The translations under genes were made by a program, and so were the position numbers. 52,946 nt of DNA, taken from an uncultured delta proteobacterium (GTDB lineage Bacteria > Desulfobacterota > Desulfovibrionia > Desulfovibrionales > Desulfovibrionaceae). The DNA is taken from positions 1 to 52,946 of the forward strand of contig CAILNX010000027.1 in assembly GCA_903835685.1 (NCBI GenBank), in the 5' to 3' direction. The notes below the pieces were generated by a model, which saw only the letters and a list, made by a program, of their open reading frames with translations, searched no databases and was not told where the DNA came from. Positions 22,435-32,700 of the stretch are shown one piece after another (position 1 is the stretch's first letter; every line of letters starts with the position of its first letter).

Positions 22435-25400
22435 ATGCCTGAGTCCAGCCAGCAGATCGAAATCGGCAACATCGCGGCCATCAAGGGCCAGGTTTTCGCG
22501 GACTTCGGCAGCGGGGTGCGGCCGCTGACCCTGGGCGCGCCCGTGCACCAGGGCGAGGCCATCATCACCAAGGCCGGGGCCACGGTGGAGATCATCTTCA
22601 AGGACGACACGGTCCTGGCCGAGGGCGAGAACTCCCACATGCTGCTGGACACCTACGTGTACGACCCGGACAAGAGCCCGGGCGGGGACCTGCTGTTCAA
22701 GATGGCCGAGGGCACCTACAAGGTGGTCACGGGCAAGATCGCGGACTCCAATCCGGAAAAATTCGTGCTCAAGTCCCCGCTGGCCACCATCGGCATCCGG
22801 GGCACCACCGTGGTCAGCGAGATCAGGAACGGGGTGGAGAAGCACGGCGCGGAAGAGATTCACGCGGGCAAGGCCCTGACCATCCAGAACCCCCTGGGCG
22901 AAGTGCGCATGATCACCCAGTCCGGGTCCCTGGTGGATTTCCGGCCCGATGGCAGCATGGGCCAGCCCCGGGCCTTCTCGCCCATGGAAATCCGCACCTT
23001 TCAGACCGTCACCCCGATCACCATCCAGCCCTCCAGCCAGCCCCAGAACCAGCCCAAGCCCGGGGAATCCAGGGGCGGGGACTCCAAGGGTGGCGACTCC
23101 AAAGGCGGGGACCCCAAGGGAGACCCCAAGGGCGAAGGCAAGGGAGAGGGCAAGGGAGAAGGCAAGGGAGAAGGCAAAGGCGAGGGCAAGGGCGAGGGTG
23201 AAGGCAAAGGCGAAAAAGGGGCCAAGGGTGACAAGGCCGGAGACAAGGCCGAGGCCGACGCCCAGGGCAAGGGTGAGCAGGCTGCCGGACAGACAGGTCA
23301 GGCCGGACAGGCCGGGCAGGCCGGACAGGCAGGGCAGACTGGGCCAGGCGGACAGGCCGGACAGGCTGCCGGAGCCGCCGCCGGAGCAGCTGCAGGGGCT
23401 GCCGGAGCGGTCGCCGGGGATGCGGGCGCTTCGCCCAGTGGCTCTGGTGGTGGTTCAGCCGGTGGTCCTGGCGCGGGCGCTGCCCTGGGCGGCGGCGGCA
23501 TAGGCGGCGGCAGCGTGGGCGGAGTTTTCGGGGGCGGGTCCGGGCTTGCGGGCACGGGCCAGGGCGTGCTGGGCGGGACCCAGGGTCTTGGCGGGCTGGG
23601 AGGCCAGGGCGGACTGGGCGGAAATTCAGGTCTGGGCCAGGCCGCCGCTGCCCAGGCGGCTGCCCAAGCCGCAGCCCAAGCCCAAGCCCAGGCTCAGGCC
23701 CAGGCCTTTGCCCAGGCCCAGGCTCAGGCAGCGGCCCAGGCTGCGGCCCAAGCCTCGGCGGCAGCGGCCCAGCAGGCTGCGGATGCAGCGGCCCAGGCGG
23801 TCCAGCAGGCGGCCCAGCAGGCCGCTCAGCAGGCCGCTGCCCAACAGGCGGCCCAGCAGCAGGCCAACCAGCACGCGAACCCCATCTTTCTCTCGCTCCT
23901 GGCCGCTGTGCCCGCCTCCTCCCAGGCCGAGGCCCAGGCCGTCATCAGCCAGATTCAGACCCGGCCCAACATCGAGCACACCGACGCCAGCACCGCCGCC
24001 AGCGGGGTCAACGTCACCGTGGCCCTGACCTTGGGCTCCAACGACGTCATCTACGGCTCCTCCGGCGCGAGCCACGACATCTTCCTGACCGGCCAGGCCG
24101 ACCAGGGCGACATTTACGTGTACAACCAGTCCACGGGCGTGGGCTGGGACGAGGTGCACCTGCCCACGGCGGCCAACACCTTTGCCGTGTTCGGCACCAG
24201 CAGCCCCACGGCCGTCGGGACCACGGTCATCCTGCCCACGGCCTCGGGCCAGTCCCCGGCTCTTGACCAGAAGATCATCTTTTTCGGAGGGGGGTCCTAC
24301 TATCTCAACCTGGGCGGCCCCATCCCCTCGGGCACCGAGGTCCGAGCCGAGGTGTTCGACAGCAACGCCTCGCCCACGGCCCGTCACGACATCTACATCG
24401 GCGGCACGCCCAACAACATGGCCATCGACCTCGGGGACGACTCATACAACCCCGTCGTCTCGGCCGAATTCGACTTCCTCACCACCAACGGGCAGAACTA
24501 CCTGCACGTGAACCCCGGCGCCGCCTCCACCGGCTTCGCCCTGGACGTGTTGAACGCCAAGTCCATCCAGGTCTCGGGATCGGCCTCCAACGCCATCAAG
24601 GACTTTTCCGACTCCCCCAACCCGGTCGCCCTGACCACGGTGTCCATGGGCACGGGCCAGGACACCCTGACCTCCGGGGATTTCGACACCATGTCCGGGA
24701 CCTACCAGCACGGGGCCTTCCCCACCTTCGCCAACCAGGCGGCCATCGGCAACAACGCGGCCAAGGTGGACCTGGGCGGCTGGTCCACGGCCGACACGGT
24801 CTGGGGCGGGGACACCCTGGTCATGGTCAAGACCGACGACCAGATCGTTGACCCCACCCGCTGGCAGGCCGTGGACATCGTGGCCCACCACGGCAACCAC
24901 GAGATGCTCACCCTCATCTATGAGCACCCGGGCAGCAACCAGGTCCGGGGCTACGACGATGCGGCCTCCATGCTCGCGGGCGCGACCACCGGGTCAGGGG
25001 GCACCGGCCTGGACTACACCATCACGCGCGTGGGTATCAGCGGCACGGCGGCCAACGGCGCGCCAAGCGACACCATCAGCCTGGTCTCCACCACCAACGG
25101 CATCCACCACCTGCACCTGGGCTTAAGCGGCCAGCTCACCGTGGACACCTCGGCCTACAACACCGTGGGCGCGGGCGACGAGCGGCTCATCCTGTCCACG
25201 GCCAACGGCATCGTCGGGTCCGTGCTCATGAGCGCCACGGCCACCAACGACCGCCTGGCCCTGGGCAACGGGGAGATGATCCTGACCACCACCGGCGTGG
25301 ACGAGATCGTGTTCGAGGGCGGGACCGGGCACAAGGCCGTGTCCTCGGCCACGGACATGTACATCGACCTGCGCGGCGCAAGCTCGGGCGCGGACGACAA

Positions 25401-26988
25401 AATGTACTTTTTCGACCTGAACACTGACCTCAACTCGGCCCACACCGTGTATGTGGGCGACGGCACCAGCGACGACACCGGCAACTACGGCGGCTCGTCC
25501 AGCGCGGTGCCCCTGGACGTGTTCTTCAACGCCGTATGCACCGGAACGCATGCGGCCGGGGCCAACGACGCCATCCTGCATCTGGGCTCCAAGGGCTATC
25601 TCATCGCCGCGCACGGGGCCACCCAGATCGACGACTCGGGACTGGCCAGCACGGCCATGAACTACATTTTCGCGGACAACACGGCCACGGGCCAGCACGA
25701 CCACTTCCTGACCAAGGTCGATTTCTCGCACCACACCGGGATGGACTTCCTGGAGAGCGGGGCCTTTCCCACGGACACCCTGGGCTCGTCCATCGGGCAC
25801 GCCAAGGTGGATCTGGGCGGGTTTGGAATCGGCCACGCCCTGATCCTGGACAAGTCCCCGCATGAATGGCTGAACGGGGCGGCCGGGGATCATCCCGACT
25901 ACTACCAGTACGTGGACATGGTCATGCATCACGGGACCCAGGTGGACGTGACCCACGACGCCAACCTGGTTCTGGACGGCTACAAATACGCCCTGACCGA
26001 TCCCTACGCCCAGTTCCATCTGGTCCACCACGCCGGGCTCACCACCATCACCGACGACGCGCACGCGGACTCTTCCGGCGGCCAGGACAAGACCGTCAGC
26101 TTAAAGGCCCACGACGCCATCAGCGTCAACCTGCCCATCACGGGCCAAAGCGGCGAGTTCTGGCTGAGCAGCGACACCTCGGTGCACGGGGACGTGACCC
26201 TGGGCACCGGCCACGGCGGCTTCACGAACACAGGAGCCCTCGTGCTCATGGAGGGAGACAAGACCCTGCACATCGACGGCGTGTCCATGGTGGAGTTCAT
26301 GAGCCAAAGCGGCCACAACGCCATCGACGCCACGGCCCAGACCCAGGTCGGGCTGTACGGCACCAACTCCAACGTGGACGTGACCATGACCAACGCCGAG
26401 TCCCTGCATATCCTGGAATACTCATCCTTAAGCGTCAATTCGCACGGGGCCGAGTCCATCTACATGCAGAGCCAGGGCGCGCACACGAACGTGACCGGCC
26501 TCACCCTCACCTCCACGGACGACCATACCTTCACCTTTGATACGGGCGAACATTTCTCGAGCAACATCACCCTGACCAACTCCACCGGATCGGACCTCTT
26601 CTTCTACCAGCAGAACAAGGATTTCGGCACCTCGACCAGCACGGCCAACGTCATCACCGACTTCCATCCCGTGGCCTCCTCGGGCCAGGCCCAAGACGGG
26701 TTCCAGTTCGACAGCACCTACGGGTACGGGAACGACGCGGCCTGGGGCGCGGCCAGCGCCAACCACTTCATCACCACCGCCGACCACACCAACGTGGTCC
26801 AGCACGCCGGATACAACTTCATTCTGGAGGCCGTGGACAGCCATACCGGGGTGCTCTACCTCGACCATCCCGGAGGCGACACCGTGGGGCTGACCGCCTC
26901 GGCCCTGGTCGTGGCCACGGTCCATGTGGACAACGCCCACACCCTGACCGATTTCACCGCCACGGACCTGCACTTCCATACCACCTAG
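22435..26988 (+). CDS. Giant FecR-domain repeat protein, probable surface adhesin
   Basis: In this 1517-aa protein residues 8-165 form a FecR-like beta domain (IGIRGTTV near its end). Next come low-complexity blocks: Lys/Gly/Glu repeats (about 210-282), GQAG repeats (285-310), Gly/Ala-rich (310-400) and Ala/Gln-rich (402-480). Residues 480-1517 are Asp/Asn/Gly/Thr-rich beta sequence with two diverged copies of a module (GAFPT..AKVDLGG..HHG, from about 755 and about 1106). Near 1407 NVITDFHP resembles the end of type-1-secreted adhesins. There is no Sec signal peptide. The layout (anchoring N-domain, flexible linker, long beta body, secretion-like C-terminus) recalls LapA-type biofilm adhesins. 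The start at 22435 has GAGGGA upstream. No secretion genes are adjacent. Confidence 0.85.
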   Translation: MPESSQQIEIGNIAAIKGQVFADFGSGVRPLTLGAPVHQGEAIITKAGATVEIIFKDDTVLAEGENSHMLLDTYVYDPDKSPGGDLLFKMAEGTYKVVTGKIADSNPEKFVLKSPLATIGIRGTTVVSEIRNGVEKHGAEEIHAGKALTIQNPLGEVRMITQSGSLVDFRPDGSMGQPRAFSPMEIRTFQTVTPITIQPSSQPQNQPKPGESRGGDSKGGDSKGGDPKGDPKGEGKGEGKGEGKGEGKGEGKGEGEGKGEKGAKGDKAGDKAEADAQGKGEQAAGQTGQAGQAGQAGQAGQTGPGGQAGQAAGAAAGAAAGAAGAVAGDAGASPSGSGGGSAGGPGAGAALGGGGIGGGSVGGVFGGGSGLAGTGQGVLGGTQGLGGLGGQGGLGGNSGLGQAAAAQAAAQAAAQAQAQAQAQAFAQAQAQAAAQAAAQASAAAAQQAADAAAQAVQQAAQQAAQQAAAQQAAQQQANQHANPIFLSLLAAVPASSQAEAQAVISQIQTRPNIEHTDASTAASGVNVTVALTLGSNDVIYGSSGASHDIFLTGQADQGDIYVYNQSTGVGWDEVHLPTAANTFAVFGTSSPTAVGTTVILPTASGQSPALDQKIIFFGGGSYYLNLGGPIPSGTEVRAEVFDSNASPTARHDIYIGGTPNNMAIDLGDDSYNPVVSAEFDFLTTNGQNYLHVNPGAASTGFALDVLNAKSIQVSGSASNAIKDFSDSPNPVALTTVSMGTGQDTLTSGDFDTMSGTYQHGAFPTFANQAAIGNNAAKVDLGGWSTADTVWGGDTLVMVKTDDQIVDPTRWQAVDIVAHHGNHEMLTLIYEHPGSNQVRGYDDAASMLAGATTGSGGTGLDYTITRVGISGTAANGAPSDTISLVSTTNGIHHLHLGLSGQLTVDTSAYNTVGAGDERLILSTANGIVGSVLMSATATNDRLALGNGEMILTTTGVDEIVFEGGTGHKAVSSATDMYIDLRGASSGADDKMYFFDLNTDLNSAHTVYVGDGTSDDTGNYGGSSSAVPLDVFFNAVCTGTHAAGANDAILHLGSKGYLIAAHGATQIDDSGLASTAMNYIFADNTATGQHDHFLTKVDFSHHTGMDFLESGAFPTDTLGSSIGHAKVDLGGFGIGHALILDKSPHEWLNGAAGDHPDYYQYVDMVMHHGTQVDVTHDANLVLDGYKYALTDPYAQFHLVHHAGLTTITDDAHADSSGGQDKTVSLKAHDAISVNLPITGQSGEFWLSSDTSVHGDVTLGTGHGGFTNTGALVLMEGDKTLHIDGVSMVEFMSQSGHNAIDATAQTQVGLYGTNSNVDVTMTNAESLHILEYSSLSVNSHGAESIYMQSQGAHTNVTGLTLTSTDDHTFTFDTGEHFSSNITLTNSTGSDLFFYQQNKDFGTSTSTANVITDFHPVASSGQAQDGFQFDSTYGYGNDAAWGAASANHFITTADHTNVVQHAGYNFILEAVDSHTGVLYLDHPGGDTVGLTASALVVATVHVDNAHTLTDFTATDLHFHTT

Positions 26989-27022
26989 GGTCGCGCTCCA
27001 GAAAGAGGATCAGCCAAGAAGG

Positions 27023-27052
27023 AAGAATAAGAATTATAATTTCATATTCTTA
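27023..27052. repeat. AT-rich imperfect inverted repeat
   Basis: AAGAATAAGAATT is followed by a palindromic AATTATAATT core and TTCATATTCTT. It lies 35 bases after the surface-protein gene in the 276-base gap before the VKOR gene. The same AAGAATAAGAA word bounds inverted repeats at 33672-33712 and 46208-46335. It could act as a weak terminator or be a small dispersed repeat. Confidence 0.45.
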
Positions 27053-27264
27053 CGCGCTGGTGAAAGGCTGGCCCATTCCGAAACGCACCATTCGCGGGGT
27101 CTCAAGGAAATGGGTGTTGCCAGCACCAGGGCGCAAGGGAAGAAAGACCGTCTTCAATCCCCTCCGCCACTGCCCTTTGGCCCCCGCCCCCTACCGAGGC
27201 TTGTCAACACCGCCCCCTTTCGGCCATAAGGGGAGCCACGCCAATCACCCCTTGCGGAGGACTC

Positions 27265-28734
27265 ATGCTGGACAAGCTCAAACTCGTGGCCCTGTGGATT
27301 CTGGCCGTGGCCGGACTGGCCGTGGCCGTCCTGGCCGGGCTTTCGGAATATTTCCCCTGGATCGCCTCCCTGTGTACCGGGTTTTCCGACGGGTGCCGTC
27401 AGACCGCCCAGTTCGGGCTGTACGGCCTGTCCGTCTGGCCCCTGGGCGCGGCCTATTACCTGCTGCTCATGCTGGCCCTGATGCGCGCCCGCAAATGGGT
27501 CCCGCTGGTGGTTGCCGCGGGCCTGGGGGCCGAGTTGGCCCTGGCCTATGTCCTGTACTCCATCCAGGCCGCCTGCCTGTTCTGCCTGGCCAATCTGGCC
27601 GTGATGGTCCTGCTCTTCCTGGTCTCCCTGGAAATCGCCCGCTTCTGGCAGATGAGCACCGTGGCCCTGCTGCTGCTCGTCGCGGTGCACCCCGGCCTGG
27701 CCCGCAAGGACTTGAGCCCCGAGGCCCAGGCCCTGGCCCTGGTCCAGATGGGCCTTAAGGCCCCGGCCAAGCCCGGACCCGTGGCCCAGGTGGCCGGGCG
27801 GGACATCACCCTGGAGGAGTTGGACATGTCCCTTACAGCCCGGCTGCACGACCTGGAGCAGCAGATATTTCGCCTGCGCCGGGAGCGGCTGGAGCACATG
27901 GTCGAGGACCAGGTCCTTTCCCTGGAGGCCCAGGCCCGGGGCCTGGACCTGCCCGGGCTGGTGGCGGCCGAGGTATTGTCCAAGCAGCCGCCCGTTCCCC
28001 CCGAGGCCGTGGAGGCCTACATCAGTGACAACAAGGCGGTCATCAAGGGCTTCAAGGGCACGGACGAGGAGTTGCACCAGCGGGTGCTGGAATTCTTGAC
28101 CGAGCAGCAGACCGGACGACTGGTGGCGGCCCTGGCCAAGGGCCTGGAGCCCAAGTACCAGGTCAGCCTGAGCCTGCCCGAGCCCAAGGCCCGGCTGGTG
28201 CAGGTGGACGCGGGCGCTAGCCCGGCCCTGGGCGCGGCCAACGCCACGATCCTTGTGGCCGAGTTCTCGGACTACGAATGCCCGGCCTGCCGCAAGGGGC
28301 ACGAGACCGTGCGCAAGGTGCGGGAGATGTACGCCGATAAGGTGCGCTGGGTGTTCAAGGACTTTCCCCTGGACATGCACCGGCACGCGGCCAAGGCGGC
28401 CGAGGCGGCCCGCTGCGGGGGCGAGCAGGGCCGCTTCTGGGAGACCCAGGACGCGCTGTACGCGGCCGAGGACCTCTCCCCGGACAAGCTGCCCGGCCTG
28501 GCCGAAAAGATCGGCCTGGACCCGGCCCGCTTCGCCGCCTGCCTGGCCAGTTCCAGTCAGGCCCCGGGGGTGCTGAAGGACCTGGACCAGGCCAAGCGCA
28601 TCGGCCTGGAGGCCACGCCCACCTTCGTCATCGGCGGCCGCCTGGTCTCCGGCACGCCCTCGGTGGAGCGCTTCAAGGAGCTTCTGGACGCGGCCCTGAA
28701 GGAGGCTGCGCCCAAGGCCCCGGCCGCGCCCTAG
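27265..28734 (+). CDS. VKOR-DsbA fusion, disulfide-bond formation protein
   Basis: In this 489-aa protein residues 1-150 are a multi-helix VKOR domain with the loop cysteines Cys37 and Cys44 and the quinone-side active site Cys104-Leu-Phe-Cys107. Residues 170-310 resemble a SurA/parvulin-type N-domain (VAQVAGRDITLEELD, helix-rich). Residues 320-480 are a DsbA-like thioredoxin domain with Cys339-Pro-Ala-Cys342 and the cis-Pro loop (EATPTFVIGG). VKOR passes electrons from the DsbA partner to quinone, so this single protein could both make and renew disulfides in the periplasm. The ATG has GGAGG six bases upstream. It is monocistronic, with a terminator. Confidence 0.92.
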   Translation: MLDKLKLVALWILAVAGLAVAVLAGLSEYFPWIASLCTGFSDGCRQTAQFGLYGLSVWPLGAAYYLLLMLALMRARKWVPLVVAAGLGAELALAYVLYSIQAACLFCLANLAVMVLLFLVSLEIARFWQMSTVALLLLVAVHPGLARKDLSPEAQALALVQMGLKAPAKPGPVAQVAGRDITLEELDMSLTARLHDLEQQIFRLRRERLEHMVEDQVLSLEAQARGLDLPGLVAAEVLSKQPPVPPEAVEAYISDNKAVIKGFKGTDEELHQRVLEFLTEQQTGRLVAALAKGLEPKYQVSLSLPEPKARLVQVDAGASPALGAANATILVAEFSDYECPACRKGHETVRKVREMYADKVRWVFKDFPLDMHRHAAKAAEAARCGGEQGRFWETQDALYAAEDLSPDKLPGLAEKIGLDPARFAACLASSSQAPGVLKDLDQAKRIGLEATPTFVIGGRLVSGTPSVERFKELLDAALKEAAPKAPAAP

Positions 28735-28736
28735 AA

Positions 28737-28775
28737 AAGAATCCCTTTGATCCCACGAAAGGGGATTCTTCTTAC
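28737..28775 (+). terminator. Intrinsic terminator of the VKOR-DsbA gene
   Basis: AAGAATCCC-TTT (28737-28748) pairs with AAAGGGGATTCTT (28758-28770) with one bulged base, followed by CTT. It may also serve the convergent HEPN gene. Confidence 0.75.
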
Positions 28776-28787
28776 CCTCGGCTTTTG

Positions 28788-29231
28788 CTATTCTTCCGGG
28801 CAGGGGGCAGAGAAGAGATTTTTTTCTATAAGCGGCGAAATTATCTGCAATATTTGGTTTGCAGCCTGATGGGCGTCAAAAACATCTTCCTGGTCGCAAA
28901 AATGCTCTTCTGACTCCGGGTATCGTGCAAAGGCAACAAACCCCTGGAGGACCATGCAAGAATCCTGAATCAGCTCCAACGTAGGGTCCACATCCAGGCA
29001 CGCGCCAAACAGGTCTGACATGTTGTGCGTTTTTGCGGGTTTTTTCCCGCTCGACCATAAGAAGGCCTTCAGGAGCTTTTCACCACTCTGCTGGAATACA
29101 TAACATATCTGGTTTTCACACGATCTGGTTTCTTTGTCCAAGTGCTCCATGCCAAATTGAGCATATTGATAATCGCTTTTTGCAATATGAAACATGTGTT
29201 GCGTTTGTTCACAACCTTTACTCGTGAGCAT
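28788..29231 (-). CDS. HEPN domain protein of a MNT/HEPN toxin-antitoxin pair
   Basis: A four-helix HEPN domain is shown by HIAKSDYQYAQFGMEHL, then QQSGEKLLKAFL and KTHNMSDLF, the usual order in this family. Length is about 147 aa. HEPN partners of MNT proteins are often RNase toxins with an R-x4-6-H motif; I do not find a clear copy (only KTH), so this may be a non-nuclease or nucleotide-sensing type. The start at 29231 overlaps the MNT gene and has AAGGGA nine bases upstream; Met at 29195 is an alternative that fits the domain start. Codon use is AT-richer than in surrounding genes, suggesting transfer. Confidence 0.8.
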   Translation of the reverse strand: MLTSKGCEQTQHMFHIAKSDYQYAQFGMEHLDKETRSCENQICYVFQQSGEKLLKAFLWSSGKKPAKTHNMSDLFGACLDVDPTLELIQDSCMVLQGFVAFARYPESEEHFCDQEDVFDAHQAANQILQIISPLIEKNLFSAPCPEE

Positions 29232-29556
29232 ACAGCACAATCCCTTCTTTCAAAACAGTATTGTCCAGGGTAATGGAAGCGGCGGACAGGCGCCTGAACT
29301 CCTCACCCGTCCGCACTATCACGTCCATTGGAACCCGAACCTTTCGGAAAAAGAGCCTGAAAATTTCAGTTATGCGGCGGCGCGGACGCAAAGAAGCCAG
29401 TCTCGGATCATCTGAAACGATCAGGAGGTCGTAATCGCTGTCGTCCCGACTATTCCCGCGCGCCCGTGAGCCGAATAAATACACACGCTCAACGGCATAC
29501 GTCCCTGTGAGCAGGTCAACGATCTGTTTTATATTTGTTTTCTCGAGAGTGTTCAT
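29218..29556 (-). CDS. MNT-type nucleotidyltransferase, probable antitoxin
   Basis: The 112-aa protein is a minimal nucleotidyltransferase. GSRARGNSRDDSDYDLLIV gives the GSx10DxD active site, and a third acidic residue follows in PMDVIV. In characterised MNT/HEPN systems this enzyme silences the HEPN partner by adding AMP. It overlaps the downstream HEPN frame by about 14 bases. Its own ATG overlaps by 4 bases the stop of a small upstream frame (29553-29705), so a further coupled ORF may belong to the unit. Confidence 0.88.
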   Translation of the reverse strand: MNTLEKTNIKQIVDLLTGTYAVERVYLFGSRARGNSRDDSDYDLLIVSDDPRLASLRPRRRITEIFRLFFRKVRVPMDVIVRTGEEFRRLSAASITLDNTVLKEGIVLYAHE

Positions 29557-29705
29557 ATCAAGCCTCGACCTTGTCGCCTGAAAATTGCCGACTGATCGTG
29601 ATTTCGTGCTTCCCAGTCAGCCTGGACATGTCCAGGGGACAGCCCGGCCACCTTCATTTTTTCCTGCCACGGATGTTTCGCAGGGTCAAGATACGCAGAT
29701 TTCAA
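29553..29705 (-). CDS. Possible small ORF coupled to the MNT gene, unknown
   Basis: The minus-strand frame ends with a TGA that overlaps the MNT start codon as ATGA. It reads [21 protein letters not shown] and then a polar, Trp/His-containing stretch. It begins at TTG 29705 or ATG 29657 (50 or 34 aa); neither has a good ribosome binding site, and the frame stays open back into the 3' end of the kinase gene. It could be a real leader/antitoxin-type peptide or the 3' stump of a lost gene. Family not recognised. Confidence 0.35.
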   Translation of the reverse strand: MKSAYLDPAKHPWQEKMKVAGLSPGHVQADWEARNHDQSAIFRRQGRGLI

Positions 29706-29754
29706 GAGGAGGAGGACGGAGGGGGTGAATTGCTCCGGCTTTTTCCTGGAAATA

Positions 29755-32700
29755 TCACACCGGCTTGAGCAGCCGCCCCAGCACCTGGGCCAGATCGCCC
29801 ATGTCCAGGGGCTTGGGCAGGTAGGCGTTCATGCCCTTGGACAGGAAGCGCTCCTTGTCCCCGTGCATGGCGTAGGCCGTGAGCGCCACCACCGGCACCG
29901 CCGGGTCCAGGCATCCGGCCGTGCCTGAGCGGATGAGGGCCACGGCCTCCAGCCCGTCCATGACCGGCATCTGGATGTCCATGAGCACGCAGTCGAAGCG
30001 CTCCCGGGCCAGGAGGTCCAGGGCCTCGCGGCCGTTCTCGGCCATCTCGCAGGATATCCCCATCTTTTTCAGCATGCTGACCATGGAGAAGCGGTTGATG
30101 CGCTCGTCCTCCACCACCAGCACCCGGCGGCCCGACGGCGGCGGCGGGCCAAGCTGGCCCGTGTCCTGGCCCGTATCCTGCGCCGTGTCCTGGGCCGGGG
30201 CCAGGGCTGCGGTCCAGTCGCCCTCGACCAGGGCCAGGGGCAGGGTCAGGTGCATCTCCGTGCCCAGGCCGGGCTCGCTCACGGCCGTCAGGCTCCCGCC
30301 CATGAGCACCACCAGGCGCTTGACAATGGCCAGTCCCAGGCCCACGCCCCCGTACCTCCGGTTCAAGGCCCCCTCGGCCTGGCTGAAGGTCCCGAACACC
30401 TGGTCCAGCTTCTCGGCCGGGATGCCGATGCCGGTGTCGATGACCGCCAGGTGCAGGCAGGCGCAGCCGGTCCGGGTGCAATGGGGCAGGCGGTAGACCT
30501 CCAGATGGACCCCGCCGGTGTCGGTGTATTTGAGCGAGTTGCCCACGAGATTGAAGAGGATCTGGCGGATGCGGCCCGAGTCCCCGGAGAGCGGGGGAAT
30601 GCCCGGCTCCACATTGAGGGTCAGGGTCAGGCCCTGCTTGCGGGCCTCCAGGCCGAGCACGTCGGCCACGGGCGAGACCACGTCCTCCAGGACAAAGGGC
30701 TCGCTGACCATCTGCATGGCCCCGGCCTCGATGCGCGAGAGGTCCAGGATGTCGCTCAAGATGCGCAGCAGACTGCGGGCCGAATTGAGGGCCGTGTCCA
30801 CGTACTCGGTCTGCTCGGCGTCCCGGCTGGTGATGCGCAAAAGCTGGAGCATGCCCAGGACCCCGTTCAAGGGGGTGCGGATCTCGTGGCTCATGGTGGC
30901 CAAAAATTCGGATTTGGCCCGGTTGGCCGCCTCGGCCGCCTCCTTGGCCCGGACCAGCTCCTGGCGGCTCTGCCGCCGCTGGGTCACGTCCCAGCAGGAG
31001 GCCGGGAAAAAGAGGCTGCCCCTGCTGTCCGTATAGGAAAAGGCGTCCAGCATGACCTCGAAGGTGGACCCGTCCTTGCGCCGGGCCGTGAATTCCGCCA
31101 GGCAGCGGCCCGTGCCCCGGGCCTCGGCCATGATCCGGTCGGCCAGGCCCGGGTCCTGGCAATGCTCGGCCAACGGCGCGCCCAAGACCTCCACGGCCGA
31201 GCCGAAACCCCACATGCTCAAATAGGCCCGGTTGACGTAAACGAAACGGCCCTCTTGGTCCACGATGGAGTAGCCGTTCAAGGCGTTCTCCACGGCCCGG
31301 GTCAAAAGCTCCAACTGGTCCAGACGGGCCTTTTTCTCGCTAATGTCCGTGAGCATGGCGAAGGACCCGCGAAAGTGGCCCTCCCCGTCGAGCACGGCCC
31401 GGGCCGAGACCAGGACCCAGATATCCCCGCCCGTGGCCGTGCGCAGCCGCCGCTCGTAGACCTCGTCCAGGCCTTGCTGGCGGGCCAGGACCCGCTCCTT
31501 ATGGGCGGCCTGGTCCTCGGGAAAGATGAAGTCGGCCATGGGGCGGCCGAGCAGGTCCTCGGGCGCATAGCCCAGGGTCCGGGCCAGGACCTGGTTCACG
31601 TAGGTGGCCCGGTGGTTCTCGTCCAGAATCCAGATGCCTTCCAGGGAGGTCTCCACCACCCGGCGGTACTGCTCCTCGCTGGTGCGCAACTCGGCCTCGG
31701 TGGCGGCCCGCAGGCCCTCCCGGGCCTGAAGCTGGTCGGCCATGCGGTCAAAGACCCGGCCCAGTTCGGCCACCTCCAGGCGGGCCTCCACCTGGCCCAC
31801 CCGCCCGGACATGTCGCCCGAGGCCAGGCCTTCGGCCGCCTCCACCAGACGGTCCACGCCCGCGCCCAGGGTGCGCTCGCCCAGCAGGCGGACAATGACC
31901 AGGGCCAGGGCCATGGCAATCAGGAGCAGGATCAGGGCCAGGCCTGGTCCGGCCAGGAGCAGCCCGGCCAGGGTGGGCCGGGGGATGCTCACGGAGACCA
32001 CCAGGAACGGGGCCTCCCCAGGGGCCAGGCGCAGGCGGGCGAATCCGAAGCTCACCGGAACCCCGTCCGAGCCCTGGCCGTCGAACTGGCCGAAATCCTG
32101 ATCCGAGGCCAGCATGACCCCGCCGATGCTGGCCGGACTCTGGGTACCCGGCCGCAACCGCTCCTCATGGAACGAGGGAAAGCGGTGCAGGCGCACGCCC
32201 TTGTGGTCGAGCAGCGCCAGGCGCATGTTCTTGGGAAAGGCCGGGCTGTCCAGGGCGGCGTCCAGGGAGTCCAGCCTCACGGCCACCCCGAGCACCCCGG
32301 CCAGGTTCCCGGCCTGGTCCAGGACCGGGGAGGCGAAATGAAAGGCCGGCTCTCCGGTGGAGCGGCTGACGGCGAATTCCCCGGCGCTGAAGGACCAGGA
32401 GCGCAGGACATCCTGGAAATACTTGCGGTCGGACATGTCCCGGCCGCGCATGCCGGGAAAGGGCGCGGCCGTGATAAGGCCCCGGGAGTCCAGGAGAAAG
32501 ACGTTGCCGTAGACCGGGTGGTCCCGCAGAAGCGCGGCAAAGAGCGGCTCCAGACTCTCGTGGTCGTGGGCGCGCACGGCCGGGAGCCGGGCCAGGGTGT
32601 CCAGAAGGAGCCGGGTGTGCAGGGCCAGTTGCCCCTGTTCGTGGGCCAGGACCCGGGCCAGGGACAGGGACTGGTCCCGAACGTCCTGGCTGATGCGCTG

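Noticed and set aside
20559-22442. A long Pro/Arg/Gly-rich plus-strand frame over the diguanylate cyclase
   Set aside because: It overlaps the GGDEF gene out of frame, starts inside the katG terminator area and shows no domain.
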